DNA of 5,280 bases from contig JAOUPL010000084.1 in assembly GCA_029879825.1 (NCBI GenBank), positions 1 through 5,280 on the forward strand, read 5' to 3'. The position numbers and the translations under genes are program-made. This DNA comes from Candidatus Bathyarchaeota archaeon. Lineage in GTDB: Archaea; Thermoproteota; Bathyarchaeia; Bathyarchaeales; Bathyarchaeaceae. This document shows, in pieces, positions 4,519 through 5,280 of the stretch (position 1 is its first letter; the number at the start of each line of letters is the position of its first letter). Under the pieces are notes generated by a model. That model was given only the letters and a program-made list of their open reading frames with translations, made no database searches and was not told where the DNA came from.

Positions 4519-5211
4519 GTGGTTTGGAGAGAAGAGGCCAGGAAGAGAGCCGCCTTAGAAGCTGTGAAACACGTTCAAGACGGCTTCATCGTCGGGTTGG
4601 GCAGCGGAAGCACGGCTGCGTACGTAATTCAGGAGATCGGCGAAAAGATCCGACTGGAAGGTTTGCGAATTTCGGGTGTTCCAACCTCTCATCAAGCCAT
4701 GATGCTTGCAGTGCACTGCGGTGTCCCGTTAACGACGCTCAATGAGCATCCTCAGCTTGACCTTGCGATAGACGGTGCAGATCAAATTGATAGAGACCTC
4801 AACTTGATTAAGGGCGGAGGCGGAGCGTTGACAAGGGAAAAGATTGTTGCTTCGGCGGCTAACCTGTTTGTCATAGTGGCAGATGAAACCAAAACTGTGG
4901 AAAAACTGGGAACAAACCATACAATACCCATCGAAGTTTTGCCCTTTGCTCTGCCGACGGTTATGGTTAAGCTGCGGGAATTGAAGGGGAAGCCTGTTTT
5001 GCGGGAAGGTGGGGGAAAGGTTGGTCCGTCGGTGACAGATAATGGCAACTTTGTTGTTGACGTTGACTTTGGGCCCGTTGACGATGTTAAAGAACTGGAT
5101 TTACAGCTCAAATTGATTCCTGGCGTCATCGAGACTGGCCTATTCGTTGGAATGGCGGACGTTGTTTATTTGGGCAAGCCAGATGGCTTTGAGAAGTTGG
5201 TGAGAAAGTAG
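4519..5211 (+). CDS. rpiA: Ribose-5-phosphate isomerase A
   Basis: Interconverts ribose 5-phosphate and ribulose 5-phosphate in the cytoplasm; in archaea this supplies ribose for nucleotides and connects to the ribulose-monophosphate and non-oxidative pentose routes. The 230 residues match the usual archaeal length. The phosphate loop is GLGSGST (26-32), followed by GVPTS (53-57). The active-site block is IDGADQID (84-91) then KGGGGALTREKI (98-109); by alignment to E. coli RpiA the catalytic Asp, Asp, Lys and Glu are D85, D88, K98 and E107, all present. The usual DGADE reads DGADQ here. Later markers are REGGGKVGPSVTDNGNFVVDV (162-182) and the C-terminal PGVIETGLFVGMAD (201-214). GTG 4519 is chosen because GAGG (4506-4509) lies 9 nt upstream and 4 bases separate it from the previous stop. 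The frame extends up to a TTG at 4468, but that would overlap the previous gene and has no ribosome site. Confidence 0.97.
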   Translation: MVWREEARKRAALEAVKHVQDGFIVGLGSGSTAAYVIQEIGEKIRLEGLRISGVPTSHQAMMLAVHCGVPLTTLNEHPQLDLAIDGADQIDRDLNLIKGGGGALTREKIVASAANLFVIVADETKTVEKLGTNHTIPIEVLPFALPTVMVKLRELKGKPVLREGGGKVGPSVTDNGNFVVDVDFGPVDDVKELDLQLKLIPGVIETGLFVGMADVVYLGKPDGFEKLVRK

Positions 5212-5280
5212 TTAACACCGGCTCATATCATCCTAGCAGTAGTGGTTTTGCCTAACGATAAATAGTTAAATTTGTGCTGT

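Noticed and set aside
4103..5129. Minus-strand and alternate-frame ORFs inside the coiled-coil and rpiA genes
   Set aside because: They are shadows, low-complexity (Ser- or Arg-rich) translations opposite well-supported genes.
1..5280. CRISPR array, insertion sequence or tandem repeat array
   Set aside because: No regularly spaced repeats, transposase or terminal inverted repeats with target duplications were seen.

Overview
The window looks like a piece of an archaeal chromosome, most likely from the Thermoproteota and perhaps a Bathyarchaeia-like lineage; that lineage call is inference. The support is as follows. Most genes have TTTAWATA-type TATA boxes placed so that transcripts would be leaderless or have short leaders. 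A tRNA-Val gene carries a small intron in its D-loop. There is a winged-helix regulator of the archaeal HTH_45/ArnR1-like type, a short CxxC-x17-CxxC zinc-ribbon protein of archaeal type, an archaeal-length ribose-5-phosphate isomerase A, and GTG starts with Shine-Dalgarno sites.

Layout. Bases 1-149 (minus) hold a zinc-ribbon protein whose 3' end is cut by the window edge. Bases 271-366 (minus) are tRNA-Val(CAC) with a D-loop intron of about 19 nt. Bases 367-631 have no secure gene; they contain the tRNA promoter and a same-frame open stretch beyond the stop of the next gene. Bases 632-1459 (minus) encode a TauE/SafE (TSUP) membrane permease that appears nearly leaderless. Bases 1460-1817 are a 358-base gap with promoters facing both ways and a doubtful 34-codon ORF. 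Bases 1818-2855 (plus) encode a DUF3795 cysteine-rich protein with an unassigned C-terminal half. tRNA-Leu(TAG) (minus, 2880-2964) and tRNA-Thr(GGT) (plus, 3061-3137) diverge from a shared promoter region. Bases 3138-3327 hold two potential hairpins and a palindromic alternating purine-pyrimidine tract. Bases 3328-3606 (minus) encode the winged-helix regulator. A promoter region follows, with a doubtful 38-codon ORF. Bases 3843-4514 (plus) encode a membrane-anchored coiled-coil protein of unknown function, and four bases later rpiA (4519-5211) begins. The last 69 bases show no gene.

How the genes relate. Most are single-gene transcription units of housekeeping or conserved type. The only clear operon is the membrane coiled-coil gene followed by rpiA. 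RpiA links ribose 5-phosphate and ribulose 5-phosphate for nucleotide and sugar metabolism. The three tRNA genes supply Val, Leu and Thr decoding. I see no mobile element, CRISPR array, defence island or clear novel system. The best leads are small: the tRNA-Val intron, three possible short ORFs, the structured DNA around 3150-3330, and the conserved-looking but unassigned domains.
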